64,000 bases of DNA from positions 2,046,001 to 2,110,000 of the forward strand of contig NZ_CP020880.1 in the NCBI RefSeq assembly GCF_002157855.1. Direction: 5' to 3'. A program made the translations under genes and the position numbers. A model generated the notes under the pieces. It searched no databases and had not been told where the DNA came from. It saw nothing but the letters and a program-made list of their open reading frames with translations. The stretch comes from Sutcliffiella horikoshii. Its GTDB lineage: Bacteria; Bacillota; Bacilli; Bacillales; Bacillaceae_I. Below, one piece after another: positions 25,849-33,631 of the stretch; positions within the stretch are counted from its first letter, which is position 1, and each line of letters begins with the position of its first letter.

Positions 25849-26253
25849 ATGGATGCTGTTCAATTAGGTCCGCTGCTAATAAAGAAGTCTTATCTGGTTC
25901 TTCTTTTTTCATGTCTACTAGCATATCTTTATATTGCTATATACCTTAGAAAGAAACCGGAAATCGTAAAAACAGTAGAGAACCATTTAACTTCTGGCTT
26001 ACTAATATGGATCCTTATTTTTAAATTTAGTATTATTATTTTCAGACCGTCCATCATTTGGACAAATCCCTATGGACTGCTTTTTTTTACAGGGGGGACA
26101 AGGGGATTTTATCTAGCAATAGTTGTAACAATAGTTTTCTTATTTTGGAAACTTCAACAATCCAATATACATATTAAAACTTCAGCATTCATTCTAATCC
26201 CAAGTATTATAATAATCATCTCTAGCTATTACGGAATAACGGCAATTTTATAA
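25849..26253 (+). CDS. Four-TM membrane protein next to yneN
   Basis: 134 residues with four hydrophobic segments (about 15-32, 47-66, 74-100 and 112-132). A short PYGLLFFTGGTRGFY loop lies between segments two and three. It ends 14 bp before the thioredoxin-like gene and probably forms an operon with it. There are no conserved cysteines, so it is not a CcdA-type electron carrier. Family not recognised. Confidence 0.6.
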   Translation: MDAVQLGPLLIKKSYLVLLFSCLLAYLYIAIYLRKKPEIVKTVENHLTSGLLIWILIFKFSIIIFRPSIIWTNPYGLLFFTGGTRGFYLAIVVTIVFLFWKLQQSNIHIKTSAFILIPSIIIIISSYYGITAIL

Positions 26254-26267
26254 AGGTGGGAAAGTAG

Positions 26268-26777
26268 ATGGTAAAAAAAATAATAGCAATCGCCTTTCTT
26301 GTTGCATTAAGTGGCTATGCTATCTTTCAGGTGTTTGGAGAAAAAGATCCGGCTACTGGCACTCAACCTGGGGACAAAGCAATGGACTTTGAACTTAGTA
26401 CACTAGAAGGAAAAACAGCTCAACTTTCTGATTATGAAGGAAGAAAAGTTATTGTGAACTTCTGGGCTACGTGGTGTGGACCGTGTCGAGCTGAAATGCC
26501 AGAAATGCAAAAGTTCCACACAGAAAATGAGGATGTCGTGATGCTTGCTGTTAACTTGACTACAAGCGAGCCGAGTATAGATTCAGTCAAGAAATATGTT
26601 GAAGAGGGTGGATATACTTTTCCCATTCTTCTTGATGAGGAAGATATCTTTAGGCACTATCAAGTCTTGACTATGCCTTCTACTTTCTTTATTGATTCAG
26701 AGGGTGTCATTTCCTATATGCATTTAGGCCCCATGACATATGAATTGATGGAAGAACAGGTTGCGAAAATGAATTAA
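26268..26777 (+). CDS. yneN: TlpA/ResA-type thiol-disulfide oxidoreductase
   Basis: 169 residues: an N-terminal signal anchor (about 3-24), then a thioredoxin fold with active site WATWCGPC (Cys70, Cys73) and the cis-proline segment LTMPSTFFID. It faces outside the membrane and probably acts on exported or membrane-bound cysteine proteins. Position downstream of aconitase matches B. subtilis yneN. It has a good ribosome site (aaaggtggg) and its own terminator. Confidence 0.88.
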   Translation: MVKKIIAIAFLVALSGYAIFQVFGEKDPATGTQPGDKAMDFELSTLEGKTAQLSDYEGRKVIVNFWATWCGPCRAEMPEMQKFHTENEDVVMLAVNLTTSEPSIDSVKKYVEEGGYTFPILLDEEDIFRHYQVLTMPSTFFIDSEGVISYMHLGPMTYELMEEQVAKMN

Positions 26778-26780
26778 TGA

Positions 26781-26818
26781 GGGAGGTTGTATAGAGATAA
26801 TCTGTGCAACCTCCTTTT
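26781..26818. terminator. Terminator between yneN and DUF1287 gene
   Basis: An 8-bp perfect stem GGAGGTTG with CAACCTCC, 17-base loop, then TTTT. It lies between convergent genes. Confidence 0.65.
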
Positions 26819-27512
26819 AAAATTTCCAACGAAAATGACCGGTTATCGGCGATTTAAAAGACGTTAGCTTAATTTCAGAAGCAAATGGATATGTGTTATG
26901 AATAATATAGGGGATCCCATCTTTCGTTCGTTTATCTGAAACAATGCCAACATGATCGAAATCTCCACCAAGAAACACGATAATATCTCCGGGTTGCCAT
27001 TGCTCTAAATTATCAATATCCCCTTTAATAACTTCTGTCGTTAACGACTGTGCATACCTTTCAAAAAATACAGATTGATTTGGAACACGTCTAAAATCAA
27101 TGTTAGGGTCTGGTGAACCACCAACTCTTGGATACAGTTCTGTATTTTCGGCAATATCCACATCCATAAGGTCCTTTAAATTTATTCCCGCTCCCATAAA
27201 CCCACGCCACACTACGTCCGTACAAACACCCTCTGTCTCTGGTGGGTAACCACCGTCATAATACACACTTTTATAAGGTGTACGCTGCTCTACCTCTTTC
27301 CTTGCAGTTAAAACAATGTCTAACTGATCTGGTATGCCGTTTTTATTATGATCAGTTTCAGATAAAGTTGAAGGGATATCCAGTGTTTTGGTAAAGGGAA
27401 TTGATACATTAATTCCTAGATAGTCAAAAACAATGCCTTCCTTAAAAAAAAAGGCAAATCCTAATAGAAAAATTAATGCCCCTACAATAAAAATCCTCGC
27501 TTTCTTTTTCAT
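26817..27512 (-). CDS. DUF1287 (NlpC/P60-like) membrane-anchored protein
   Basis: 231 residues with an N-terminal anchor (about 6-24) and a DUF1287 domain: ARKEVEQRTPYKSVYYDGGY, GVCTDVVWRGFMGAG (catalytic-type Cys) and DHVGIVSD (His), ending GHFRWKF. The fold is predicted to be NlpC/P60-like, so an amidase or peptidase role in the wall is possible. A DHNKNGIPDQLD stretch resembles a calcium loop. It lies 16 bp downstream of the DinB-like gene, probably one operon. Confidence 0.8.
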   Translation of the reverse strand: MKKKARIFIVGALIFLLGFAFFFKEGIVFDYLGINVSIPFTKTLDIPSTLSETDHNKNGIPDQLDIVLTARKEVEQRTPYKSVYYDGGYPPETEGVCTDVVWRGFMGAGINLKDLMDVDIAENTELYPRVGGSPDPNIDFRRVPNQSVFFERYAQSLTTEVIKGDIDNLEQWQPGDIIVFLGGDFDHVGIVSDKRTKDGIPYIIHNTYPFASEIKLTSFKSPITGHFRWKF

Positions 27513-27528
27513 GCTTCACCTCTCTCAG

Positions 27529-27987
27529 TTAATCAGTTAGGCTTATTATTTGTTTCATATGGTGTATATCGTGTTTTACAAACATATGTAAGAATGAATC
27601 GAGAGTATATTTGCGCTTTTTCTTCCCGATGGTGAAAGTAACTTCTTGATCTAAATTCTCTATTTTGTCCATTAGCTTATTTCTTGTGGTGACAAATTCC
27701 TCAATAAGTACATTAGTGTCTTCAAAGGTTCTAATTGATTCTATAGCTTTTTCATTGTAGGTATCATGATCCGGGAAGTCTGGTAGAACACCGTTGTCTT
27801 TCATTTCAGGCACCATATTTTCCAACAAAAATAAATCCCAGAAGTAAATATGGCCGATGATTTCTTTTATTGACCACTTACCTTTTGAAAGAGGTTTGAT
27901 TAATTCACTTTCTTCTTTTGCTCTAAATGAATAGAAAAACTCCAAATTGTATAGATAGGCTTCATATGTTGAAGTTGTCATTTTCAT
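27529..27987 (-). CDS. DinB-family protein
   Basis: About 152 residues with the four-helix DinB/YfiT pattern and the three metal-binding histidines expected (GHIYFWD near residue 47 and HDIHHMKQI near 140). Such proteins are putative metal-dependent hydrolases or thiol transferases. The start is ATG 27987 (GAGGGTG upstream) or ATG 27981. Substrate unknown. Confidence 0.8.
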   Translation of the reverse strand: MKMTTSTYEAYLYNLEFFYSFRAKEESELIKPLSKGKWSIKEIIGHIYFWDLFLLENMVPEMKDNGVLPDFPDHDTYNEKAIESIRTFEDTNVLIEEFVTTRNKLMDKIENLDQEVTFTIGKKKRKYTLDSFLHMFVKHDIHHMKQIISLTD

Positions 27988-28262
27988 CAATCACCCTCAC
28001 TTTTCAAAATATTCTCTCATTAGATTGTACAGTAAATACATAAAAGAAACAAGAACGTATATTCGACTTTATGGCTATTTATACCAGTTTTTAATTTTCT
28101 GAATTCGGTTATATACATACTAACTATCCTCAATATCTACTTTCTATAGACTGACCTCTTCAAATTTTCATGAAATTCTAATTAATTTCGCAGAAAGTTA
28201 TCATAATTTTAGAGTATTTTGGACATTAATACTATTACAATAATTAATAAGTAGGTGAGATG

Positions 28263-28397
28263 ATGAGAAGAATCCGTAAACGTTCATTTGAAGAACTTGT
28301 TTTAGAGAACAAACAGCTTTTATTAAAGGACGAAGAGGCACTTCGTAAAATTGAAGATCGCTTAGAGGAAAAGATGTTAAATAAAGCAGCAGAATAA
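28263..28397 (+). CDS. Fur-regulated basic protein family (FbpA/FbpB-like)
   Basis: A 44-residue basic protein, MRRIRKRSFEELVLENKQLL, then DEEALRKIEDRLEEK. This is the FbpA/FbpB family pattern; members in B. subtilis are made under iron limitation and act with the FsrA sRNA. A preceding ATG at 28260 would add one residue; AGGTGAG lies just upstream. No convincing Fur box was found in the 200 bp before it. Confidence 0.7.
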   Translation: MRRIRKRSFEELVLENKQLLLKDEEALRKIEDRLEEKMLNKAAE

Positions 28398-28463
28398 CTT
28401 TCAAATATTTCTTGTTATGAATTTCCCTCCACCTTGAGATAGTAAAGGTAGGAGGGATGTTTT

Positions 28464-28607
28464 ATGAGTAATCCAAAAAGAGTCAGCAAACGGATGCAAC
28501 CAACACATATTGGGACGAAATCACGTGAAGCAGGCGGCAATAAGGGCAAACAAATGCAAGATACATCAGGTAAACATGCTCAAGTAATTCAAACAAAGGG
28601 CGAATAA
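28464..28607 (+). CDS. sspN: Small acid-soluble spore protein N
   Basis: 47 residues, [20 protein letters not shown], then [20 protein letters not shown] and an end TKGE: the SspN pattern. ATG 28464 follows GGAGGG. In B. subtilis sspN and tlp are neighbours and forespore-specific, as here. Too short for default gene calling. Confidence 0.9.
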   Translation: MSNPKRVSKRMQPTHIGTKSREAGGNKGKQMQDTSGKHAQVIQTKGE

Positions 28608-28699
28608 TACATCCAACAATTTCAAGTGTTATTAAGCCTTTCACTGCAAAGAATAATGTTTGTAGTAGCTTTTCATTCGATAAAGGGAGGCGTTTTGTT

Positions 28700-28942
28700 A
28701 TGGACCAAAACAAACAACATCGTGCAAACCCGGATGATCGCAGTGATAATGTAGAAAAACTACAAAGCATGGTGCAGAACACAATAGAGAATATTGAAGA
28801 AGCACATGATTCCATGCAATTTGCCAGTGCAGAGGAAAGAGCTCGCATTGAAGCGAAAAACCAGCGTCGCGAAGAAAGCATTGCTGCTTTTAGGTCTGAA
28901 ATTAAAGACGAAGCAAGTGCTCGCGAAAACGGTCTTCAGTAA
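28700..28942 (+). CDS. tlp: Small acid-soluble spore protein Tlp
   Basis: 80 residues with the Tlp pattern: [20 protein letters not shown] near residue 10, and later [21 protein letters not shown] thioredoxin-like protein by name only; it has no Cys. It is a forespore protein. Start ATG 28700 follows AAAGGGAGG. Confidence 0.92.
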   Translation: MDQNKQHRANPDDRSDNVEKLQSMVQNTIENIEEAHDSMQFASAEERARIEAKNQRREESIAAFRSEIKDEASARENGLQ

Positions 28943-28951
28943 AAAGGAAAA

Positions 28952-28978
28952 GGCGGGCAGCGTATGCCCGTCTTTTTT
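28952..28978 (+). terminator. Terminator of tlp
   Basis: GGCGGGCA pairs with TGCCCGTC (one G-U), 4-base loop, then TTTTTT. Confidence 0.85.
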
Positions 28979-29053
28979 AAAGGTTTTTTTAATGTGGAAA
29001 AATATTCTTTTATGTTATTATTATCAAATACAGCTAAGTAAGGGGGAGCAGAG

Positions 29054-29479
29054 ATGCTAATTTCTAAAAAAGAAATAGAAGTACGGTATGCGGAGACAGA
29101 TCAAATGGGGGTTGTGTATCATGCCAATTATCTGGTTTGGATGGAACTTGGCAGAACACAACTTATTAAAGATTTAGGCTTTTCGTACGCAGAAATGGAA
29201 CGGGACGGAGTTATTTCGCCTGTAATTGACATAAATGTTACATATAAAAAGCCTCTTCGTTACGGAGAAGTTGCTACTATACATACATGGATTGAAACAT
29301 ACGATGGCTTTCGAGTGGTCTATGGTTATAAAATTCTAACACCAAACGAGGAAATCGCATTGTTGGGAAGTTCCTCGCATGTGTGTGTGACAAAAGATAA
29401 CTTTAAACCGATTATAATTCGAAAGAAATATCCAGAGTGGCATGCTGCCTACGAAAACGCTAAAAAGCAAGGAGAGTAA
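29054..29479 (+). CDS. yneP: Acyl-CoA thioesterase, YbgC/4HBT family
   Basis: 141 residues with the hotdog-fold signature VRYAETDQMGVVYHANYLVW, including the catalytic Asp of the 4HBT family. It hydrolyses acyl-CoA thioesters; the natural substrate is unknown. Start ATG 29054 follows AAGGGGGAG. It is followed after 3 bp by yneQ, as in B. subtilis. Confidence 0.88.
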   Translation: MLISKKEIEVRYAETDQMGVVYHANYLVWMELGRTQLIKDLGFSYAEMERDGVISPVIDINVTYKKPLRYGEVATIHTWIETYDGFRVVYGYKILTPNEEIALLGSSSHVCVTKDNFKPIIIRKKYPEWHAAYENAKKQGE

Positions 29480-29482
29480 AAC

Positions 29483-29788
29483 ATGGCTTTCGGAATCAAA
29501 CGAGGTGAACTTCAAGAGTGGAAAGAGAATGTGAGAAAGGGAGAGATTGCCTTCCTTACCCACTATTGGATTCACCCGCGCTTTGATGGTATAACAACCG
29601 TCACAAAAGCCGGTTGCTGTGATGTGAAAAAGCTCATTGACTGGGGCAGGCAATATGGTTTGAAGGAAGAATGGATACATAAAAGGGATCAATATCCTCA
29701 TTTTGATTTAATCGGAGACACCCAACTGGAGATTTTGAAAAAAGAAGGTCAATGGACACAGATTCATCGATTCTTTGAGCATAAATAA
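29483..29788 (+). CDS. yneQ: YneQ-like conserved protein
   Basis: 101 residues, MAFGIKRGELQEWKENVRKG, with AFLTHYWIHPRFDGITTV and AGCCDVKKLIDWG. It corresponds by position and sequence to B. subtilis YneQ, of unknown function. It lacks membrane segments. Translation is coupled to yneP (3-bp gap). Confidence 0.8.
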   Translation: MAFGIKRGELQEWKENVRKGEIAFLTHYWIHPRFDGITTVTKAGCCDVKKLIDWGRQYGLKEEWIHKRDQYPHFDLIGDTQLEILKKEGQWTQIHRFFEHK

Positions 29789-29820
29789 AGAATTAGGACT
29801 TAATAGTCCTAATTCTTTTT
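29789..29820 (+). terminator. Terminator of yneP-yneQ
   Basis: A 12-bp perfect stem AGAATTAGGACT with AGTCCTAATTCT, 4-base loop, TTTT. Confidence 0.88.
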
Positions 29821-29824
29821 ATGT

Positions 29825-30112
29825 TCATTCGTAGTCAAATTTAGGTTCGTTCAATTCTTCATCAAACTTAATGTGAAGATCATGACTGTCAAAATACCAT
29901 GCATCTTTTTCTTCCACAAAGAACGTAATTCCGTCTTTCTCAATGGTCGCAACAGGCTGGTCTGGATCTTCTTTTACAATTCCTAAAGAAAATCCCTTTT
30001 GAACCGTACTGCAGCCTCCATAGCGAACTTGGAATTTTAAGCTGTCTCCATTTTCTAGGTGAAGCTCTTTTTTATACCATTCTAGGGCTTGATCTGACAA
30101 TTGAATATTCAT
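29825..30112 (-). CDS. yneR: HesB/YneR-family protein
   Basis: 95 residues from ATG 30112 (AAGGAG eight bases upstream); the frame extends further upstream but without a ribosome site. The HesB/IscA-like fold is seen in QVRYGGCSTVQKGFSLGI and ITFFVEEKDAWYFD. Only one of the usual cysteines is present, as in the YneR subgroup, so a direct scaffold role for Fe-S clusters is doubtful. Confidence 0.82.
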   Translation of the reverse strand: MNIQLSDQALEWYKKELHLENGDSLKFQVRYGGCSTVQKGFSLGIVKEDPDQPVATIEKDGITFFVEEKDAWYFDSHDLHIKFDEELNEPKFDYE

Positions 30113-30257
30113 AACAGCAACTCCTTTTGTCTCTTTGATTGTATTACGTTGCCTTGAAAAAAGGAAAGATGCTTTCGCATGAACGCAATATGTATATACA
30201 ACCTTATTATACCTGAATTCCACGAATGCAACCAAACGAAACCACTTTATGTGAAAA

Positions 30258-30294
30258 TGAAAAGCACCGACCCTTTTTGTTTAGGATCGATGCT
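30258..30294 (-). terminator. Terminator of capA-like gene
   Basis: On the minus strand AGCATCGATCC pairs with GGGTCGGTGCT (G-U pairs), followed by TTTT. Confidence 0.75.
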
Positions 30295-30301
30295 TGTGGA
30301 A

Positions 30302-31492
30302 TTAGTTATTTATTTGATCTTCTTTTAACCATTGATACATATGCTGCATCATTTCTTCGTTTTTAGCCTCTGCCTGAGAATACCCGTATGATGCAGCATC
30401 CTTTAATGGAACCACATGGTATTTAGTAGGATTGACTTGTGAAACATATGTAGGGATAAAATTATCCACTTTAATATCAATTTTGCTCTCTTGTCCATCC
30501 ACCGTCTTTTCGACATGGAGTTGAAGGATACCACCAATATCTTTATAGTCATCTTTTTGGCCAGACAAGAAATTACCTAATGAATAGACGACAAACATTT
30601 TCCCGCCATCCGGCCTGTCCATGAATTTCATTGGCTGCAAAACATGGGGATGATGTCCGATCACAATGTCGACGCCAATTTCAGCCAAGAAGTCTGCAAG
30701 TTCTTCCTGTTCAGAGTTTGGAAAAAGGATATATTCCACTCCCCAGTGCATAGCGACTACGACAACATCTGAGTTTTGCTTGGCTTCTTCAACGTCTTTT
30801 TTTATTGCCTCACGATCAATCAGGTTTACAAAGAACTCTTTTCCCTCTGGAACGGGAATTCCGTTTGTTCCGTATGTATAAGACAAGAAGGAAAATTCGA
30901 TTCCGTTTTTTGATATGGTCCGTAATCTTGCTTTATCTTCCTGGCTCTTATACCCACCGACATATTCCATCCCGATAGTTTCATAATGGTTAATGGCATT
31001 CATGATCGCCTTTTCCCCACGGTCCAATGTATGGTTGTTAGCGATGCTGACAATATCAACGCCAGCTTCTTGAAGGGCATCGGCAACTTCAAATGGACTG
31101 TTAAAGCTAGGGTAATTGGATAATCCTATTTCAGTCCCTCCAATGATGGTCTCTTGATTTGCAATGGAGATATCCGTTTCAAGTAGGTAGGATTTCACCC
31201 TGTCTAGCATGGGATTGAAAATATAACTGTTTTCCCCTGTTTTCGCTGCATTATAAACAGTGCTATGAATGAGTAGATCCCCTACAGCAGAAATGGTTGC
31301 TTCTGTACGGAAACCCTTTTCTGTTTTTACTTTCTTTGTTGCCTGGTGTAACTTAGCTGGTTTTGCAACAAGCTCTTCCTTGTTTTCACTCCCATTAAAA
31401 CTGCTGAAGTGTTTAAAGGACAATACAGAAAAAACGGTTCCCAATAGCATAATAATTAAAATTGGGAGAAGATATTTAAATTTTTTATTCAT
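30302..31492 (-). CDS. CapA-family metallophosphatase-like protein
   Basis: 396 residues: a membrane anchor (about 8-26) and an extracytoplasmic CapA domain with metal-site motifs SAVGDLLIH, SIANQET, SIANNHTLD and IGHHPHV. CapA/PgsA proteins help make or export poly-gamma-glutamate, but the partner genes capB/capC are not here, so this is probably a stand-alone YwtB-like member. It is divergent from the S9 peptidase gene. Ribosome site: AAGGGGTTATTTAC before ATG 31492. Confidence 0.85.
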   Translation of the reverse strand: MNKKFKYLLPILIIMLLGTVFSVLSFKHFSSFNGSENKEELVAKPAKLHQATKKVKTEKGFRTEATISAVGDLLIHSTVYNAAKTGENSYIFNPMLDRVKSYLLETDISIANQETIIGGTEIGLSNYPSFNSPFEVADALQEAGVDIVSIANNHTLDRGEKAIMNAINHYETIGMEYVGGYKSQEDKARLRTISKNGIEFSFLSYTYGTNGIPVPEGKEFFVNLIDREAIKKDVEEAKQNSDVVVVAMHWGVEYILFPNSEQEELADFLAEIGVDIVIGHHPHVLQPMKFMDRPDGGKMFVVYSLGNFLSGQKDDYKDIGGILQLHVEKTVDGQESKIDIKVDNFIPTYVSQVNPTKYHVVPLKDAASYGYSQAEAKNEEMMQHMYQWLKEDQINN

Positions 31493-31644
31493 GTAAATAA
31501 CCCCTTATATCTTTTTCTTCCTCCACCATATAACATAGTTTTCGCAAAATTCATCGTAATATGTCGAATGTTCAAAAAATTAAAGGGTTTTTGTTTTGTT
31601 TCTCGAAATAGTATAAGGATACATATAAAAAAGGGGGAAACAAT

Positions 31645-33423
31645 TTGCTTACATTCAAAAAACCTGAAGTGGAACAATTTTTTAAAGTCTTTAATATTGA
31701 AGATTTCACATTAAGTCCAGATGAAAAACAGTTAGTATACAGTACGAACCTAACCGGGCATTACAATGTATGGGCAATGGATCTGCCAAATCAGTACCCA
31801 TATCCGCTGACATTCAATAACCAAAGTTGTCATGGGTTAAAGTACGATCCAAACGGAAAATACATATTAGCAAGCTTTGATAAGGATGGAAATGAGCTGG
31901 CACAACTTTATGCCTTGCCTAGCCGAGGCGGGGAATTGCAGGATGTGAGAGTGGATAACGAGCATCGTCATATGAACCCGAGCTTCTCCAAAGACGGACA
32001 ACGTATATACTATACCAGCACAAAAGATAACCCAACATATTTAAATTGTTTTTGTTACGACTTAGAGACAAAAGAGGAAAAGTTATTGGTAGAGGGGACC
32101 GATGCGTCCACATACTTAATAGCCGTATCAGAAAATGAAGAAAGCTTCATTACTCTTAGACATTATGCCAACACTCATACTCAGGCATTTTTACATCAAG
32201 GTGAAACAACAACTAAGTTAACGCCGGAAACAGACAGTCAACATACTGTTGACAGTGCCATATTTACTGAATCCAACTCCATATATCTTGTTACTGATTA
32301 TGAGGATGATAATGGTTACCTCGCGCATTTTGATCTTGAAACGAAGAAGTTTACAAGAGTATCGGATAGTGAGATGCATTTTAATAACATGTATCTAGAC
32401 AAGTCCGGAAATAAGTTATATCTCGTTTCAGCAAAAGGAGTGGAAGATAAACTCTATACCTATTGCTTGGAGAAAAAAGTTTGGAATGAAGTCGACATAC
32501 CAGTCTCCATTATTGATAAAGTGGTAATAAGTAAAAGTGGAGCGGTCTATCTACTAGGAAAAACTGCCTCAAAGCCGGCAAATATCTTTAAAAAGCAAAA
32601 GGAAGGGTGGATTCCTTTAACGAATAATCGTGTGCCGGCAGTTGCGGATGAAGAGCTTTGTGAACCGGAAATCCACTCTTATCCATCTTTTGATGGACTA
32701 GAGATTGAAGCATTATTCTTCAGGGCTAAAGAAGAGGTGTCAAACGGACATGTAATACTTTGGCCGCACGGAGGTCCACAGGCTTCTGAACGAAAGTTTT
32801 TCCGCTCTTATTTTCAATTCCTAGTTAATAGAGGATATAGTATTTTTGCTCCGAATTTCCGAGGGTCCTCCAACTATGGATTAACCTATATGAAAATGGT
32901 GGAGGGAGACTGGGGACACGGACCTCGTCTGGACAATATACATGGACTTGAATGGATTATACAAAAAGGGTTTGCAGATAGGGATAAGATTTTCTTAATG
33001 GGCGGCAGCTATGGTGGATACATGGCGTTACTTCTCCACGGTCGTCATCCAGAATATTTCAAAGCGGTCATTGATATATTTGGTGTCAGTAATCTGTTTT
33101 CCTTCATTGACTCTGTGCCAGAACACTGGAAACCGATCATGAAACAATGGGTAGGAGATCCGGTAGAAGATAAAGAACGACTGACAGTGGATTCTCCAAT
33201 TACTTACCTCGATACCATGACAAAGCCAATGTTAATTATTCAAGGTGCAAACGATCCGCGAGTGGTCAAAAAAGAATCTGATCAGATTGTAGATGCTTTA
33301 AAAGAAAAAGGCCGGGATGTAGAATACCTTGTACTTGAAGATGAAGGGCATGGTTTCTCTAAGAAAGAAAATGAAATAAAAGTATTCAGGGCAATCCTGA
33401 ACTTTTTAGAAAAAAATATTTAA
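31645..33423 (+). CDS. S9 family prolyl oligopeptidase-type peptidase
   Basis: 592 residues: an N-terminal beta-propeller (about 1-340; TLSPDEKQLVYSTN repeats) and a C-terminal alpha/beta hydrolase with triad Ser455 (GGSYGGYM), Asp537 (GANDPRV) and His569 (EGHGFSKKEN). It has no signal peptide, so it is a cytoplasmic peptidase cleaving small peptides. TTG 31645 follows AAGGGGGAAA. Confidence 0.9.
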   Translation: MLTFKKPEVEQFFKVFNIEDFTLSPDEKQLVYSTNLTGHYNVWAMDLPNQYPYPLTFNNQSCHGLKYDPNGKYILASFDKDGNELAQLYALPSRGGELQDVRVDNEHRHMNPSFSKDGQRIYYTSTKDNPTYLNCFCYDLETKEEKLLVEGTDASTYLIAVSENEESFITLRHYANTHTQAFLHQGETTTKLTPETDSQHTVDSAIFTESNSIYLVTDYEDDNGYLAHFDLETKKFTRVSDSEMHFNNMYLDKSGNKLYLVSAKGVEDKLYTYCLEKKVWNEVDIPVSIIDKVVISKSGAVYLLGKTASKPANIFKKQKEGWIPLTNNRVPAVADEELCEPEIHSYPSFDGLEIEALFFRAKEEVSNGHVILWPHGGPQASERKFFRSYFQFLVNRGYSIFAPNFRGSSNYGLTYMKMVEGDWGHGPRLDNIHGLEWIIQKGFADRDKIFLMGGSYGGYMALLLHGRHPEYFKAVIDIFGVSNLFSFIDSVPEHWKPIMKQWVGDPVEDKERLTVDSPITYLDTMTKPMLIIQGANDPRVVKKESDQIVDALKEKGRDVEYLVLEDEGHGFSKKENEIKVFRAILNFLEKNI

Positions 33424-33443
33424 ATTATTTTAGGCATTTGCTA

Positions 33444-33477
33444 AGGATTCGGATTAATTTCCGGGTCCTATTTTTTG
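33444..33477 (+). terminator. Terminator of S9 peptidase gene
   Basis: A 10-bp stem AGGATTCGGA with TCCGGGTCCT (two G-U), 6-base loop, then TTTTTT. Confidence 0.8.
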
Positions 33478-33631
33478 TTTAATATGTAATCGAGCTCAAG
33501 TCGTACCTCCATCTACGCCTCAAGAAGTATTTTCCAAAAAAGGCTTTTTATTTTATTATATCGAGCATATAATCAATTTTGGGAGTTGGAAATATATTCT
33601 TATTTTTGATAATTGAGGGGAGAATTTAGGG

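Noticed and set aside
28070-28259. Fur box before the Fbp-like gene
   Set aside because: Only a half-match (GTTATCATAA) to the Fur consensus was found.
28483-28881. Minus-strand frame over sspN and tlp
   Set aside because: Both spore genes are well recognised on the plus strand; no ribosome site for the antisense frame.
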